Notes: generated by a model not told the origin, from the sequence alone. Positions 27,164 to 35,246 are shown, counted from the stretch's first letter. The stretch: 37,212 nucleotides of DNA from Alphaproteobacteria bacterium (GCA_016870035.1 VGCJ01000012.1:1-37212); one strand, 5' to 3'. Numbers and translations: made by a program.

Positions 27164-28357
27164 TTGCGTAAACTCATCTTCGCTGTCCTTCCCGTCCTCA
27201 TCGCTGTGTTCATCATGATCATGGGGAACGGGTTATTGAACACGCTGATCCCTTATCGCGCGACGGTTGAAGGCTTCTCGCCAACAACTGTGGGGATCAT
27301 CGGCTCGGCCTATTTCATCGGCATGCTGGCGGGCACTTGGACGGCTGCACCCATTGTGCGCCGTGTGGGCCATATCCGGGCTTTTGCCGCCTATTCGGCG
27401 GTGGTGTCGGTCGCCGTGCTCGCCTTTCCGCTCGCGATTTCGCCATTGCCTTGGGTGTTGTTGCGCGCGCTTGTGGGCTTTTGTTTTGCGGGACTTTACG
27501 CCGTTGTTGAGGGTTGGATTTCGGCCAAAGCGGGTTCATCCCATCGCGGGCGGATGCTCGGCATTTATAACATCGCGAATTTCACAGGCTCGATGGCCGG
27601 ACAGCAGACATTGCGCTTGTTTGAGGCGAAAAGTTTCGCGCTCTTCTCGGCCGCCGCAAGTTTTCTGACCCTCGCGCTTGTGCCGATGGCGATGACGCGC
27701 GCTGAACCGCCGCCAATCCCCGCCAAAGGCAAATTGGTCATTCGTGAACTTTTGCGCGCCTCGCTGATCAGCTTTGCAACCGCAATTCTACTCGGGCTCG
27801 CGAATGGCACATTCTGGTCGATCATTCCCGCTTATGTGCAGCGGTTAAATCTTGGCCCGGGCACAGTGGCAAGTTTCATGACAGCAGCCATTTTAGGCTC
27901 CGCACTGATTCCTTGGCCGATTGGACGTCTGTCCGACAAATTTGATCGCCGTCTCGTGATTGGGGGATTATCGGCGGCCATCATGATTGTCGAAATCGCG
28001 CTGTGGTATTTTGTAAAACCTTCGCCCGCTTTGATTTATACGCTCGGATTTTTTGCAGGCGCCTTTATCACCGCTATTTATCCTGTAACCGTATCGCTTT
28101 CGGTTGATCGTTTAGGGCCTGACAAGGCCGTGCCGGTTTCATCGACAACTTTGTTTCTCTATTGCCTCGGCGCCATCATCGGTCCCGCTTTTGTCGCGAG
28201 CCTCATGACACGTTATGGCGACCGCATACTCTTTGCACATAACGCGATCATTCATTTAATGATGATCGGCTTTGTGGCGTGGGGCGTGTGGCGCGAAGGT
28301 CCCGCAGAAATCCATGTAAAGATGACGGTGGAACCTCCCAAAGCGCCATTGAATTGA
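27164..28357 (+). CDS. MFS transporter, YcaD-like
   Basis: 397 residues and about 12 transmembrane helices with a central cytoplasmic loop (about 185-200). It has the MFS loop motif after helix 2 in reduced form (APIVRRVGHIRAF) and again after helix 8 (GRLSDKFDRRLVIGG). YAVVEGWISAKAGSSHRGRM and the N-terminal MGNGLLNTLIPYRATVEGFS fit the YcaD/UPF0226-type group of unknown substrate. An upstream in-frame TAA at 27128-27130 leaves TTG 27164 as the only sensible start, unless the first ATG codons inside helix 1 are used. It converges on gor with directly adjoining stops and no hairpin between. Confidence 0.88.
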   Translation: MRKLIFAVLPVLIAVFIMIMGNGLLNTLIPYRATVEGFSPTTVGIIGSAYFIGMLAGTWTAAPIVRRVGHIRAFAAYSAVVSVAVLAFPLAISPLPWVLLRALVGFCFAGLYAVVEGWISAKAGSSHRGRMLGIYNIANFTGSMAGQQTLRLFEAKSFALFSAAASFLTLALVPMAMTRAEPPPIPAKGKLVIRELLRASLISFATAILLGLANGTFWSIIPAYVQRLNLGPGTVASFMTAAILGSALIPWPIGRLSDKFDRRLVIGGLSAAIMIVEIALWYFVKPSPALIYTLGFFAGAFITAIYPVTVSLSVDRLGPDKAVPVSSTTLFLYCLGAIIGPAFVASLMTRYGDRILFAHNAIIHLMMIGFVAWGVWREGPAEIHVKMTVEPPKAPLN

Positions 28358-29713
28358 TTACCCCACCGGTGTGCGCATTGTGACAAGTTCTTCAGCCGCT
28401 GTGGGATGAACGGCAAGCGTTGAATCAAAATCGCGTTTGGTTGCACCCATGCGCATCGCGATGCCGACAAGCTGAATCATTTCGCCAGCACCCTCGCCCA
28501 ATATATGCACGCCAAGCACCTTGTCGCTTGGCCTATCGACGAGAATTTTCATCATCACTTTTTCGGAATGGCCCGAAAGTGTCGCCTTCATCGGGCGGAA
28601 GCTTGTGCGATAAAGCACAACATCATGCGCTTTGCGCGCGTCTTCTTCGGTCAAACCACATGTGCCAAGTTCCGGCGTTGCAAATACGGCCGTGGGCACA
28701 GGACCAAGATCCACCGCTGTCGGGCGCTTGCCAAAAACCGTATCAGAAAACGCATGTCCTTCACGGATGGCGACCGGTGTGAGTTGTACGCGGTTTGTGA
28801 CATCGCCGACCGCATAAAGCCAATCAAGATTTGTTTTTGAATACGAATCGACTTTGACACCGCCTTGCGCATCAAGCGCGACGCCAAGCGCCTCAAGGCC
28901 CAAGCCTTTTGTATTCGGTTTGCGCCCGGTGGCAAAGATCACGCGTTCGACATCGAGCGAGACATCGCCATGAAGCTTAAGCGAGAGATTGCCGCAATGG
29001 TCCGAGATCATTTCAACATCATTGCCAGTAATGATTTTGATGCCACTTGCGCTCATCGCATCATGCAAGCCTTGGCGCAGATCATGATCAAATTTCGGCA
29101 ACACCAAATCGCGCCTTGTGATGAGCGTGACCTTCACACCCAAGCGCTGCAGAAGGCAGGCAAATTCAACGCCGATATAACCGGCCCCGACAATTGCGAG
29201 CGATTTCGGCAAAGAATCCCATTCGAAAAAAGTGTTTGAATCTTCAGCTAGCGTAATGCCCGGCGTTGTATCAGGAAAAGACGGCGCACCGCCGGTTGCG
29301 ACCAACACATAGCGCGCGCGAATGAGGCGACCATCGGCGAGCAACACTTCATGCGGCGCTTTGAGCGTCGCGCGCTCTGCAACAATCTCGACGCCATTTT
29401 TTTCTAGTGTCTGACGATACAGCCCTTCAAGCCGTGTGATTTCTTTGTCTTTCGCGACTTTTAGTTTGGCAAAATCAAAATGCGCATCCTTAATCGACCA
29501 CCCAAAGCCGCGCGTATCCTCGAGATCATCGGCAAAGCGGCTTGCTTGCACATAGAGTTTTTTCGGCACACAGCCGCGAATGACGCAGGTGCCGCCCATG
29601 CGGTGCTCTTCAGCGAGCATGACCTTCGCGCCATAAGACGTTGCGATACGCGCCGCGCGCACGCCGCCCGAGCCGCCACCTATGACAAAAAGATCAACAT
29701 CAAACGATGACAT
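28358..29713 (-). CDS. gor: Glutathione-disulfide reductase
   Basis: An FAD-dependent class I disulfide reductase of 451 residues that regenerates glutathione with NADPH. It has FAD-binding VIGGGSGGVRAAR (10-22), the redox pair Cys43/Cys48 in GTCVIRGCVPKK, NADPH-binding GAGYIGVEFA with the following TRRD arginines that favour NADPH over NADH, YAVGDVT and the C-terminal catalytic HPTAAEE. GGAG lies 8 bases before the ATG at 29711-29713. It is 24 bases downstream of rpiA, forming an rpiA-gor unit. Glutathione supply would serve ArsC and the Atm1-type exporter elsewhere in the window, but these are separate operons. Confidence 0.95.
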   Translation of the reverse strand: MSSFDVDLFVIGGGSGGVRAARIATSYGAKVMLAEEHRMGGTCVIRGCVPKKLYVQASRFADDLEDTRGFGWSIKDAHFDFAKLKVAKDKEITRLEGLYRQTLEKNGVEIVAERATLKAPHEVLLADGRLIRARYVLVATGGAPSFPDTTPGITLAEDSNTFFEWDSLPKSLAIVGAGYIGVEFACLLQRLGVKVTLITRRDLVLPKFDHDLRQGLHDAMSASGIKIITGNDVEMISDHCGNLSLKLHGDVSLDVERVIFATGRKPNTKGLGLEALGVALDAQGGVKVDSYSKTNLDWLYAVGDVTNRVQLTPVAIREGHAFSDTVFGKRPTAVDLGPVPTAVFATPELGTCGLTEEDARKAHDVVLYRTSFRPMKATLSGHSEKVMMKILVDRPSDKVLGVHILGEGAGEMIQLVGIAMRMGATKRDFDSTLAVHPTAAEELVTMRTPVG

Positions 29714-29737
29714 GAGCGCGCTCCGTATATTGTCTCT

Positions 29738-30439
29738 CTATGTGCGTTTAATCACGCGCACGCCTTCGCGTGTGGCAAGATAGGCCCGCTCAGCCATGCC
29801 GATAAACAAACCATGTTCGACAAGGCCCGTGACATGATCGAGTATATAAGCAAGTTGTGCTGGATTTTTGATCACCCCTAAATGAGCGTCGAGAATAATA
29901 TTACGGCCATCAGTTTTCACGATGCTCCCGTCAGCTTTCAAACGTAGGCGTAACTCACCCGCAGATCCCGCGCTTTCAATCGCACGTTTCAAACGCGCTT
30001 TTGTCGCTTCTAACCCGAAAGGTACAACTTCAAGAGGTAGCGGAAATTTACCAAGCGTCTTTACTTCTTTCGTTTCATCCGCAATCACAACAAAACGCTT
30101 GGCTGAAAGCTCAACGATTTTTTCACGTAAGTGCGCCGCACCCCCGCCTTTGATCAAATTGAGATCAGCATCAAGTTCATCGGCGCCATCAATCGCCAAA
30201 TCGAGCTCAGGCGTTTCATCAAGTGTTGTGAGCGGAATACCGAGCGTTTCAGCCTGACGGCGTGTGGCTTCCGATGTTGGCACAGCAACGAGCTTCAAAC
30301 CTTCTTGCTTCATGCGCTCAGCCAGAAGATCGACAAATATTTTGGCGGTAGACCCCGTGCCCAAGCCCAAGCGCATGCCGCTTTCAACCAAAGTGAGCGC
30401 TTCCGCAGCGGCGGCTTTTTTCAACTCATCCATCGACAT
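29738..30439 (-). CDS. rpiA: Ribose-5-phosphate isomerase A
   Basis: 233 residues interconverting ribose-5-phosphate and ribulose-5-phosphate. Family blocks are GLGTGSTA (25-32), AIDGADELD (82-90, catalytic Asp), [12 protein letters not shown] (97-108) and [13 protein letters not shown] start at the ATG at 30437-30439 (MSMDELKK), with GGGGA about 6-10 bases upstream. In-frame ATGs four codons earlier (30451) and two codons later (30433) are alternatives, and the open frame back to 30766 runs antisense into gph. First gene of rpiA-gor, divergent from gph. Confidence 0.95.
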   Translation of the reverse strand: MSMDELKKAAAAEALTLVESGMRLGLGTGSTAKIFVDLLAERMKQEGLKLVAVPTSEATRRQAETLGIPLTTLDETPELDLAIDGADELDADLNLIKGGGAAHLREKIVELSAKRFVVIADETKEVKTLGKFPLPLEVVPFGLEATKARLKRAIESAGSAGELRLRLKADGSIVKTDGRNIILDAHLGVIKNPAQLAYILDHVTGLVEHGLFIGMAERAYLATREGVRVIKRT

Positions 30440-30566
30440 CGGGGTCCCCATCACGAGCAGACTCAAATTGTTTCTTCGCCCTTCTCCATGTCGCACCCGG
30501 CCTGAAAAGCCAAGGGCTAGACGCGAAAACAAGGGCCGAGAATTGACGCCCGCATTCATTTCCATC

Positions 30567-31259
30567 ATGGCTCGGGACATGACCAAACCGACAATCGTTT
30601 TTGATCTCGATGGCACCCTTGCCCACACAGCGCCCGATATTTTGGGCACGCTTGACCATATTCTCGCCCGTGAAGGCTTGCCGACACTGCCCCACACGGA
30701 AGCGATCGGGCTTGCGGGGGCGGGCGCGCGCGCACTTTTGAAACGCGCTTTTACCGTCTCGAACATGCCGCTGCCTGAAACACGCCTTGAGACACTCTTC
30801 GAGGACTATCTCGCCCATTATGAGACGCGCATTGCAGAGCGCTCGCATCTTTTTCCCGGCGCTGAAATGGCGCTCAAGACTTTATCCGCTGACGGTCACG
30901 ATCTGGCTGTCTGCACCAACAAGACGGAACGCTTGGCAATCCTGCTCTTAGAAAAACTCGGCGTCGCGGATTACTTCAAAGCGATTTGCGGCCGCGATAG
31001 TTTTGCCTATCAAAAACCCGATGCGCGGCACCTCACCTCAACCATTCAAAAAGCGGGCGGGCTCCCCCATCACGCGATCATGATTGGCGACACGCGCACC
31101 GATATTGATACCGCGCGCAATGCGAAGCTTCCGGTAATTGGCGTGCGTTTTGGTTATAGCGACACGCCGATTGACACGCTCGCGCCTGATCTCTTGATCG
31201 ACCATTTCAATGAGTTGCACGCGGCAATTAGAACGATTTCGCTGAGTACCGCGCGCTAG
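30567..31259 (+). CDS. gph: Phosphoglycolate phosphatase-like HAD hydrolase
   Basis: 230 residues, HAD superfamily with an alpha-helical cap. Motif I is FDLDGTL (nucleophile Asp13, acid/base Asp15), motif II is AVCTNK, motif III Lys lies in [11 protein letters not shown] and motif IV is [13 protein letters not shown]. These fit phosphoglycolate phosphatase, which salvages 2-phosphoglycolate from DNA repair or photorespiration. HAD substrates are hard to fix by sequence. The start may be ATG 30567 or 30579; neither has a clear Shine-Dalgarno. The frame is open far upstream across rpiA, but that is shadow. Divergent from rpiA, convergent with the PCuAC gene. Confidence 0.88.
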   Translation: MARDMTKPTIVFDLDGTLAHTAPDILGTLDHILAREGLPTLPHTEAIGLAGAGARALLKRAFTVSNMPLPETRLETLFEDYLAHYETRIAERSHLFPGAEMALKTLSADGHDLAVCTNKTERLAILLLEKLGVADYFKAICGRDSFAYQKPDARHLTSTIQKAGGLPHHAIMIGDTRTDIDTARNAKLPVIGVRFGYSDTPIDTLAPDLLIDHFNELHAAIRTISLSTAR

Positions 31260-31272
31260 ACTCATAGGCTAA

Positions 31273-31779
31273 TCAATTCGTTGTTGTTGTCGCAGCCCCA
31301 TGCTGGTGTTTTTCAGCGGGGTTAGCGCCCACCGCTTCAACCTTAAAATCAAGATCGGCCGATCCCGCTTTCTCGAAAGTGATTTTGCCCTTCACCATCG
31401 TGCCTTCAACAAAAGGCTGCGTGAGGCCAAAAATCATCACGTGAAACGAACCCGGTTTTAATTCAACAGTGGCACCGGCTGGAATGAGCAAGCCGTCTTT
31501 CAACGGACGCATACTCATCACACCGTTCTCGGTTTTCATTTCATGAATTTCAACGCGCGCGATGCCTTCGATGGTTACTGAAACCAAGCGATCATCCTCT
31601 GTACCGTTATTGGTGATTTTCAAAAATCCACCCGCGACTTCTGCGCCATTAGGCGTCGCGCGCGTCCAGGGATGGCCGATTTCAAGTGCGCCGAGCTTGA
31701 AACCATGTGCGAAAACGAGCGACGGCAAAATAATCAGCGATAAAAGCGCTACAAAGTGCGATAGACGAAGAGTGCGCAT
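31273..31779 (-). CDS. Periplasmic copper chaperone PCuAC family
   Basis: 168 residues. A signal peptide (MRTLRLSHFVALLSLIILPS, cut after VFA) is followed by the PCuAC copper(I)-binding set His79, Met81, Met90, His113 and Met115 (HEMKTENGVMSM and SFHVMIFGL), plus a His-containing C-terminal tail (EKHQHG). These proteins deliver copper to cytochrome oxidase assembly or buffer periplasmic copper. I start at the ATG at 31777-31779 because GAGG lies 6 bases ahead; longer versions reach 31833 without a ribosome site. It is 50 bases downstream of the DUF2946-like gene and is the probable last gene of fliN-DUF2946-PCuAC. Confidence 0.92.
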   Translation of the reverse strand: MRTLRLSHFVALLSLIILPSLVFAHGFKLGALEIGHPWTRATPNGAEVAGGFLKITNNGTEDDRLVSVTIEGIARVEIHEMKTENGVMSMRPLKDGLLIPAGATVELKPGSFHVMIFGLTQPFVEGTMVKGKITFEKAGSADLDFKVEAVGANPAEKHQHGAATTTTN

Positions 31780-31829
31780 AAAAAACCTCATGCATTGATT
31801 TGATTGAAGTGAGTTTGAAAAATGGTCAA

Positions 31830-32228
31830 TCAAACCGCAACAGGTGGCGCGCGCAACATTCCAGGCGCTGATAATGGATAACCCGCTACGGGGTTATGAG
31901 ACGCTGGAAGCCACGAATTTAACCGCGAAGACTCCCCATCGATCCGTACCGCGTGAAACGACGAAAGAGACACGATCGCCGAAAGAGCCGGCACGCAACA
32001 AGGGGAGTCGCTGTGATCATGGTTCGGCACTTGATCGGGCGCCGGTTCGGTTCCACAGACAATCTGATTGAGAGATACGTCCATGCCCTGAAAAGCCGGA
32101 AGCGCGTGGGCACCCGCGAGAACTGCGCTGAAAAACAACCCGTAAGCCAGGCAAAGCGCTTGAATCCGCCAACCCCATAGGACGCCGCCAAGCCGTGAGC
32201 CTTTTTGTAAAAGCGCGCTTAATCGCAT
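31830..32228 (-). CDS. DUF2946-like membrane/periplasmic protein
   Basis: 132 residues: a basic N-terminus, one hydrophobic segment (about 20-42, possible signal anchor), then a short exposed region with VCGTEPAP, NHDHSDSPCCVPAL and a Pro/Ala-rich end. The HDH plus CC pattern and the gene order next to PCuAC match DUF2946-type proteins found with copper genes. The function is unknown; metal binding is an inference from the His and Cys. It lies 54 bases downstream of fliN on the same strand. Confidence 0.72.
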   Translation of the reverse strand: MRLSALLQKGSRLGGVLWGWRIQALCLAYGLFFSAVLAGAHALPAFQGMDVSLNQIVCGTEPAPDQVPNHDHSDSPCCVPALSAIVSLSSFHAVRIDGESSRLNSWLPASHNPVAGYPLSAPGMLRAPPVAV

Positions 32229-32282
32229 GCCGATTGTGATAGCGGGAAATTGATGCGGCGGAAAGTGGGACTGGCGTGAGTT

Positions 32283-32570
32283 TTAGTTATCCGGCGTAAT
32301 CACATCAGTAAAACGGATCCCCAGCGTCTCACCCATAATCACAATCTCACCCCGCGCTACGGGGACGCCATTGACCATAATCCGCAAATGTTCGCCGGCC
32401 ACCGTATCAAGCTCAACGACCGAGCCGACATTCAATTTCAAAAGATCGCGGATGGTAATGAAGGTCGAGCCCACTTCCACCGTGAGCTTGGTTTCGACAT
32501 TCTCGATCTTCTTGAATTGATTCCCAAGAACGTCAGTCTCGGTAGCACCTGTCTTGCCGTCGTCGGACAT
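32283..32570 (-). CDS. fliN: Flagellar motor switch protein FliN-like
   Basis: 95 residues ending in a complete SpoA (FliN/YscQ) domain: LTVEVGSTFITIRDLLKLNV, GSVVELDTVAGEHLRIMVNG and VPVARGEIVIMGETLGIRFT. FliN forms the lower C-ring, binding FliM and FliH for export and switching. The N-terminal extension is short, as in minimal FliN. No other flagellar or type III secretion gene is in the window; downstream are DUF2946-like and PCuAC genes. ATG at 32568-32570. The gene is intact. Whether it serves a flagellum encoded elsewhere cannot be seen. Confidence 0.9.
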   Translation of the reverse strand: MSDDGKTGATETDVLGNQFKKIENVETKLTVEVGSTFITIRDLLKLNVGSVVELDTVAGEHLRIMVNGVPVARGEIVIMGETLGIRFTDVITPDN

Positions 32571-32648
32571 GGCCCCCTCCTACGCACACTTACAACCACA
32601 TGAACCCATATTCTCGGCATAGCCGATTATACTTAGCATCGGAATAAC

Positions 32649-32679
32649 AAAAAACGGGCCAGATCCCATTCGGGAGCCC
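32649..32679 (-). terminator. Weak candidate terminator upstream of fliN
   Basis: On the minus strand, GGGC-TCCC-GAAT-GGGA-(bulge TCTG)-GCCC is followed by TTTTTT (complement of 32649-32654). The stem is split by a 4-base bulge. It would stop minus-strand transcription coming from the right before fliN, yet no firm minus-strand gene lies just there. Confidence 0.35.
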
Positions 32680-32717
32680 CCTTTCTGAAAAACAAGCATT
32701 TTGATACAAAACCTGTC

Positions 32718-32879
32718 ATGCAACGGAGACGAGCTCAGAAATCAACCCGACATCGGGCCTCATTTTGGGCCGCCGGGATCGTGATGGCCCTCATGATCGG
32801 GACGAGCCTGATGAGTGAGCCCGCAGAGCCTATCCTTTTGCAAGAATCTGAATACACTGCCCCTCCGGAAACGCTGTAA
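32718..32879 (+). CDS. Small one-helix membrane peptide, hypothetical
   Basis: 53 residues: an Arg/Lys-rich N-terminus (MQRRRAQKSTRH), one hydrophobic helix (about 15-33, FWAAGIVMALMIGTSLM) and an acidic, Pro-rich tail. Positive-inside charge suggests an inner-membrane protein with the tail outside. No Shine-Dalgarno stands out, so the call is tentative. Thirty-eight bases separate it from the His-rich gene on the same strand, so they could share a transcript divergent from fliN. Confidence 0.4.
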   Translation: MQRRRAQKSTRHRASFWAAGIVMALMIGTSLMSEPAEPILLQESEYTAPPETL

Positions 32880-32917
32880 TGAGTGCCAACTAGCCCAACC
32901 CCGTGAGGACCCCTTCG

Positions 32918-33106
32918 ATGAGCAAAAAGCAAAAACGCACAGATTACCCCTTAAATTCAACCCGCAGGAAGGCTCCCGCTCCGGCTGCGGCGCATGCCTC
33001 AGAAAGCCACGGCGATCACCAGGGGGACGCCGGTCATCAAGCCAGCCATGATCACCAAGAGCATCAAGGCGGATCCCATAAGAAGGATGATCATTCCCAT
33101 CATTGA
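32918..33106 (+). CDS. Histidine-rich small protein, probable metal binder
   Basis: 62 residues: a basic N-terminal half (MSKKQKRTDYPLN...RRK, then APAPAAA) and a tail with 11 His among the last 37 residues, in HxxH and HxH spacing with Asp, Glu and Gln (for example HASESHGDHQGDAGH, ending KKDDHSHH). There are no Cys and no signal peptide. GAGG lies 9 bases before the ATG at 32918, and a clean terminator begins 7 bases after the stop; both favour this strand over the Met-rich antisense frame 32999-33211. Such tails bind Ni, Zn, Co or Cu. Neighbouring copper-chaperone genes suggest, but do not prove, metal buffering. Confidence 0.62.
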   Translation: MSKKQKRTDYPLNSTRRKAPAPAAAHASESHGDHQGDAGHQASHDHQEHQGGSHKKDDHSHH

Positions 33107-33112
33107 TTCTTG

Positions 33113-33135
33113 GGGGCAGACGCCCCGCATTTTTT
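33113..33135 (+). terminator. Rho-independent terminator after the His-rich gene
   Basis: GGGGC (33113-33117), loop AGAC, GCCCC (33122-33126), then GCA and TTTTTT (33130-33135), starting 7 bases after the TGA at 33104-33106. Confidence 0.82.
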
Positions 33136-33337
33136 GCGCACATCCATGATGGCCGACGATCTCGGCCATCAATTTTTTTAATACAACTTGGTTTTTTGAC
33201 TTAAACTCCACGCAAAGCCTTCATCTGGGCTTTTTATTGCCGCAAAGATGAAATCCACTCTGCCAAAGCAATCGTATTTCTCATAATATAAATTTGCTGT
33301 GTTCTCGATTTCACTTGTAAACAAGGATGGTCTTCTC

Positions 33338-33577
33338 ATGAAAAATCTCGCTTTCGCTGCGCTTCTTGTCATTGGTATGGCCTCACCCGCTCTTGCAGGC
33401 CACTGCCCGATGGATATGAAAAAGATTGATGCGGCAATGAAAACCGCGATGCTTGATGACGCCAAGAAAAAGAAAGTCATGGAGCTCTATGAAAAGGGTA
33501 AAGCCGAACATGAGGCAGGCAATCATAAAGCCTCTGAAGCCGATCTTGCCGAAGCGATGAAATTGCTCGGAATCTAG
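33338..33577 (+). CDS. Small secreted protein with N-terminal HCPMD, unknown function
   Basis: 79 residues: a signal peptide (MKNLAFAALLVIGMASPALA, cut after ALA at residue 20), then a mature part starting GHCPMDMKKIDAAMK, with one Cys next to His and several Met. A Lys/Glu/Ala-rich amphipathic helix pair follows (DDAKKKKVMELYEKGKAEHE, then EADLAEAMKLLGI). His/Cys/Met at the mature N-terminus could bind metal. I recall similar short proteins in Alphaproteobacteria without assigned function. AAGGATGG precedes the ATG. It is followed by a terminator. Confidence 0.78.
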   Translation: MKNLAFAALLVIGMASPALAGHCPMDMKKIDAAMKTAMLDDAKKKKVMELYEKGKAEHEAGNHKASEADLAEAMKLLGI

Positions 33578-33607
33578 TTGCTCTACAAATTTTAGCAACC
33601 AATCATG

Positions 33608-33636
33608 AAAGCCCGAACCACGGTTCGGGCTTTTTT
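33608..33636 (+). terminator. Rho-independent terminator after the HCPMD protein
   Basis: AAAGCCCGAACC (33608-33619) pairs with GGTTCGGGCTTT (33622-33633), followed by T to 33636. It could also weakly serve the minus-strand Crp/Fnr remnant. Confidence 0.9.
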
Positions 33637-33660
33637 ATTGGGCATTATTTCAATCGTTCT

Positions 33661-34381
33661 TCAACTGTTTAAATCATCAATTAAAGGATCGGGATGAGCG
33701 TAAGTCTGTAATGCCACGCGATCAATAATGTCAAATTTCAGACCACGCAATACAACACCATGAGTCCACAACGTGTTGAAGCCGCGCGATAAATGTGCAT
33801 TCGTCATGCCGAGACGCGAAGCGAGGACAGTTTTCTGGATACGCAACTCAAAGCTTGATTGACTTAACACATCGGCTTCAGTGAGAATCCAATTCGCAAG
33901 GCGTTGCCCTGCATTTCTCACTTTCATATTTTTGGGCTCTTTCACCATATCGCGATAGTGCGTTGCCACTTCACGACAGGCAGAAAGTGCAAGAGCGGGG
34001 CTCGTCTCCATCACATCGTGAAATTCCTCAAGCGGTAACTAAAATACGCGCGAAGATACTAAAGCGCGCGCACTCACAAGATAAGATTGTCGCAAAACAA
34101 CGGCCGCGAGAATGAACGCTGTTGGAGGCCTGATGATCGAGACAATGGTTTGACCCCCACCATGGCCAGAAATAAGTTCAAAAAGTCCTTCAGTAAACAC
34201 ATATAAAAAATTTGGGTGCTTCGCCTTCGCGCCCCAAGATGCGCTGCGGGCCGCATTCGATCATTTCACCCCGATCAGCAAGGGCGACAAAATCCGAGTC
34301 CTGTAATGTTCGAAAAATCGGGAACCCCTGAAGCAATCGATAATCACTCTCTCTCACACGGCCCATCCCTCTGCGTACCAC
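33661..34381 (-). pseudogene. Broken Crp/Fnr-family transcription regulator
   Basis: Read through two lesions, this is one regulator of about 240 codons. The N-terminal part (ESDYRLLQGFPIFRTLQDSD ... GREGEAPKFF) loses frame at an A/T run (34198-34210). Homology resumes as VFTEGLFELISGHGGGQTIV and RPPTAFILAAVVLRQSYLVS (cyclic-nucleotide-binding-type barrel), meets an in-frame TAG (34039-34041), then runs through the dimer helix and the C-terminal helix-turn-helix (LASRLGMTNAHLSRGFNTL). No Cys cluster for an FeS centre is visible in the N-terminal fragment, so it is more CooA/FixK/Dnr-like than FNR itself. The start is GTG 34381 or ATG 34366. A perfect FNR-type box lies 12 bases upstream. Confidence 0.85.
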
Positions 34382-34392
34382 CCTTACTTTAT

Positions 34393-34406
34393 TTGATATA
34401 AATCAA
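34393..34406. promoter_or_regulatory. FNR/FixK-type box, perfect
   Basis: TTGAT-ATAA-ATCAA matches the TTGATnnnnATCAA anaerobox exactly. It lies 12 bases upstream of the possible GTG start (34381) of the broken Crp/Fnr gene, where it could have served autoregulation or regulation by another FixK/FNR protein. Confidence 0.75.
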
Positions 34407-34418
34407 GGAAAAATCAGT

Positions 34419-34436
34419 TTGATTGCGCTAAATCAA
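34419..34436. promoter_or_regulatory. Second FNR-like inverted repeat with wider spacing
   Basis: TTGAT (34419-34423) and ATCAA (34432-34436) separated by 8 bases instead of 4. It lies 12 bases from the perfect box. It may be a degenerate or secondary operator. Confidence 0.4.
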
Positions 34437-34581
34437 ATACAATTAGGGTTATCCCGCTCATTCATGCATTCTCGACGAGACGACAAAAGAGGCCCGAGAA
34501 ACATAAGGTCCAGAGCTACTGCTCTAAAACAGGGAACGGACCCAATCGACGAGAAAACAAAGATAATCGCTCTGTCATATC

Positions 34582-34976
34582 TCAGGCCGTTTTCTGCTCA
34601 TACGGAAATTTATACACAATATCTGCAATGCGATCGGCTGCGAAAGTGTAAAACCATTTTAGCGGACCTTTGGCGCGTGGAACGCCATGCAGCGCATTGC
34701 CTCGAATGAAAATGGCAATGCCGAGCGCAAGGCGATGAGGAGTCCGTCAATCATCACATCGCCCTCACCTTCAAGGCCAAAATAGATTTCCGGATGTTCA
34801 TAAGAATGCAGCGCAAATGTATCGCCGGCTTCCAACATAGCCACACCACAAACAATTTTATCCGTATCAGTTTCAAGTGCTGAAATCAACGTTCTAAAAC
34901 GAATTGTTCCTCGCGCTTGATCATCCCACCTCTTGTCTTGCAGGGCACAAAAATCAACACTCGTTACTTGCGATAC
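34582..34976 (-). pseudogene. Broken cupin-domain gene
   Basis: The minus strand reads SVDFCALQDKRWDDQARGTI, RFRTLISALETDTDKIVCGV and AMLEAGDTFALHSYEHPEIY, then FGLEGEGDVMIDG, the first cupin motif with His and Glu. Frame is lost at about 34715-34735. The second motif follows in another frame as IAIFIRGNALHGVPRAKGPL, KWFYTFAADRIADIVYKFPY and a TGA at 34582-34584. No ATG, GTG or TTG suits the N-terminal end. Thus a small cupin, perhaps 130 residues, has lost its start and suffered a frameshift. The substrate of the intact relatives is unknown to me. It lies between the Crp/Fnr remnant and the HxlR gene. Confidence 0.72.
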
Positions 34977-35246
34977 TATAAAAACTCCGATGGTTGGGCG
35001 GAATAGATTTCAAACTTAGCACTCTCATAAGCAGAATTGGACAACAAGAAAACTGGTGACGAAGGCCGAATGGCTAAAGAGGCAACTTTGCCTGTTAGAT
35101 CCAAGGCATTATAGGAAATCGAAGGGAAACGACACCATAAATATTTTGAAATTTTTTCACGTGGCGCTCATGCATATCTAAGAGCCGCGAGATTAGGCTA
35201 ACCTTCATACAAAATTTTATTTCATTCCTTTTTGGCGCCTGAGATG

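Noticed and set aside
30440-30766. N-terminal extension of rpiA and the matching upstream extension of gph
   Set aside because: Each is the antisense shadow of the other gene or intergenic DNA; both proteins begin normally at internal ATGs.
32999-33211. Minus-strand Met/Leu-rich frame of 70 codons opposite the His-rich gene
   Set aside because: Its hydrophobicity is what His codons (CAT/CAC) give when read in reverse. The plus frame has the Shine-Dalgarno and the terminator just after its stop. Kept as the main alternative.
34419-34709. Plus-strand frame of 96 codons near the cupin remnant
   Set aside because: No recognisable domain; it overlaps the cupin remnant antisense and the FNR-like boxes.
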